From Geoglobus sp. (GTDB taxonomy: Archaea; Halobacteriota; Archaeoglobi; Archaeoglobales; Archaeoglobaceae), in the NCBI GenBank assembly GCA_027016965.1, contig JALURI010000105.1, forward strand, positions 1-14,330: 14,330 bases of DNA, read 5' to 3'. The notes under the pieces are model-generated. The model did no database searches, was not told where the DNA came from, and saw only the letters and a list, made by a program, of their open reading frames with translations. Of the stretch, positions 13,730-14,330 are shown piece by piece. Numbering within the stretch: position 1 is the stretch's first letter; every line of letters starts with the position of its first letter. The translations under genes were made by a program, and so were the position numbers.

Positions 13730-13775
13730 ATTCCTGCCTGAGATGAGTTTTTGCCTGATGAGTCAATAGTCCCCA

Positions 13776-13787
13776 ATACTTAAAAAA
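13776..13787 (+). promoter_or_regulatory. TATA-like box for the right-edge gene
   Basis: TACTTAAAAAAT is centred about 26 nt before ATG 13808, with no Shine-Dalgarno, so the transcript would be leaderless. Confidence 0.4.
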
Positions 13788-13807
13788 TTCCTGACCAGCC
13801 AGTGATA

Positions 13808-14330
13808 ATGAACGTGCTCACTGAAGCAATAAAAAGGGTTTCTCATGAGCTGTCAGGCAGAAAAGTTGTAACGGAGGAGGAAATCAGAAGAATTTCCATG
13901 AATGTTCTTCTTTCTTTCTACATCAGTAATCCAGAACTTGATTTCGTTGAAATTGAAGAAAGGATAGTTGAGAGCATGTGCAGCGAACCTGAAACAGTGA
14001 ACAGTCTCTTTTATTCAGAGAAAATGGAGATTGGTGGAGTGGAGTTCAGACACATTCACACCTACTCACCTACAGGGGATCTGGTTGGTGAGGCTTACGA
14101 TGAGTACCTTAGATCAAAAAAGTTTTTCAATTCACTGGATAGAATGAAGGAGATCACAGACAGGTTTTTTTCAGGATACAGTGTAAATGAAGGTCTGGTC
14201 AGATCATACAGCAAAAAGAAGTTCAAATACGGTGTTTTTTATTCAACCATCCATGATGTTGAGAAATTTCTCGATATACACGAGGATTTTTCCAGAAATT
14301 TTGATGGTGAGTATGTTGTGGCTGTTACAA
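13808..14330 (+). CDS. Unidentified protein, 3' end beyond the right edge
   Basis: 174 codons are open from ATG 13808 to the window end (MNVLTEAIKRVSHELSG...). The visible part is soluble and helical at its N-terminus, with acidic stretches (VEIEERIVESMCSEPE), an FRHIHTYSPTGDLVGEAYDEYLRS segment, and a central FKYGVFYSTIHDVEKFLDIHEDF. No membrane helix, zinc motif or nucleotide-binding motif is obvious. Only one Cys is seen. It is divergent from the aro operon across 272 nt of intergenic DNA, so shared control is possible. I do not recognise the family. Confidence 0.8.
   Translation, partial: MNVLTEAIKRVSHELSGRKVVTEEEIRRISMNVLLSFYISNPELDFVEIEERIVESMCSEPETVNSLFYSEKMEIGGVEFRHIHTYSPTGDLVGEAYDEYLRSKKFFNSLDRMKEITDRFFSGYSVNEGLVRSYSKKKFKYGVFYSTIHDVEKFLDIHEDFSRNFDGEYVVAVT

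Noticed and set aside
13741..13790. C/D-box guide RNA suggested by CTGATGAG at 13753-13760 and CTGA at 13791-13794
   Set aside because: The C box lacks the leading purine and no convincing D'/C' pair with correct spacing is present.
13570..13807. tRNA or CRISPR repeats in the largest intergenic region
   Set aside because: No T-arm consensus or cloverleaf, and no repeated units were seen.

Overview
The window looks like chromosomal DNA of a euryarchaeon of the Archaeoglobales (Archaeoglobus or a close relative). The basis is a Sec61-beta type SecG, the archaeal AroA'/AroB' route to dehydroquinate, an archaeal-type dut, a tungsten aldehyde ferredoxin oxidoreductase, TATA boxes about 26 nt ahead of leaderless starts, and a fused TyrA-chorismate mutase-PheA protein of the kind known from Archaeoglobus. 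Genes are densely packed with many 3' and 5' overlaps. I saw no rRNA, tRNA, CRISPR array or intact insertion sequence.

Layout. (1) Positions 1-3182, minus strand: an AOR-family tungsto-enzyme, a radical SAM/SPASM-like protein that is probably its maturase, and the start of a small unidentified protein running off the left edge. (2) 3243-4604, minus: a soluble PAS-PAS histidine kinase with no response regulator beside it; a doubtful small zinc-ribbon-like ORF lies just upstream. (3) 4790-6231, plus: a tight three-gene cluster of a DUF2150-like protein, a SWIM zinc-finger protein and dut. (4) 6232-7197, minus: an amidohydrolase-superfamily enzyme, convergent with dut and divergent from secG over a 38-bp shared promoter. 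(5) 7236-9346, plus: secG (57 aa), engB overlapping it, an unknown 53-aa basic protein, a MoaD/ThiS-like beta-grasp protein whose GG is followed by three extra residues, a RecA/KaiC-like protein without a Walker A motif, and a small zinc-ribbon membrane protein. (6) 9329-13535, minus: the aromatic amino acid operon aroA'-aroB'-aroD-tyrA/pheA, every junction overlapping. (7) 13808 to the right edge, plus: an unidentified protein, cut by the window end.

How the genes work together. AroA' makes the dideoxy-heptulosonate precursor, AroB' turns it into 3-dehydroquinate, AroD dehydrates it, and the terminal fusion converts chorismate to prephenate and on to the phenylalanine and tyrosine precursors. 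The middle steps (aroE, aroK, aroA, aroC) are not in this window.

The most interesting non-coding stretch is 13536-13694, ahead of aroA'. On the minus strand it starts with a strong BRE/TATA element, then an exactly placed leaderless ATG that opens a 19-codon ORF ending in a Trp-Ile-Phe-Trp-Phe run. A hairpin overlaps that ORF's stop, and a Shine-Dalgarno-led UUG start of aroA' follows. It could be a leader peptide sensing aromatic amino acids, or a decayed gene fragment with two in-frame TAG codons. Both readings are given.
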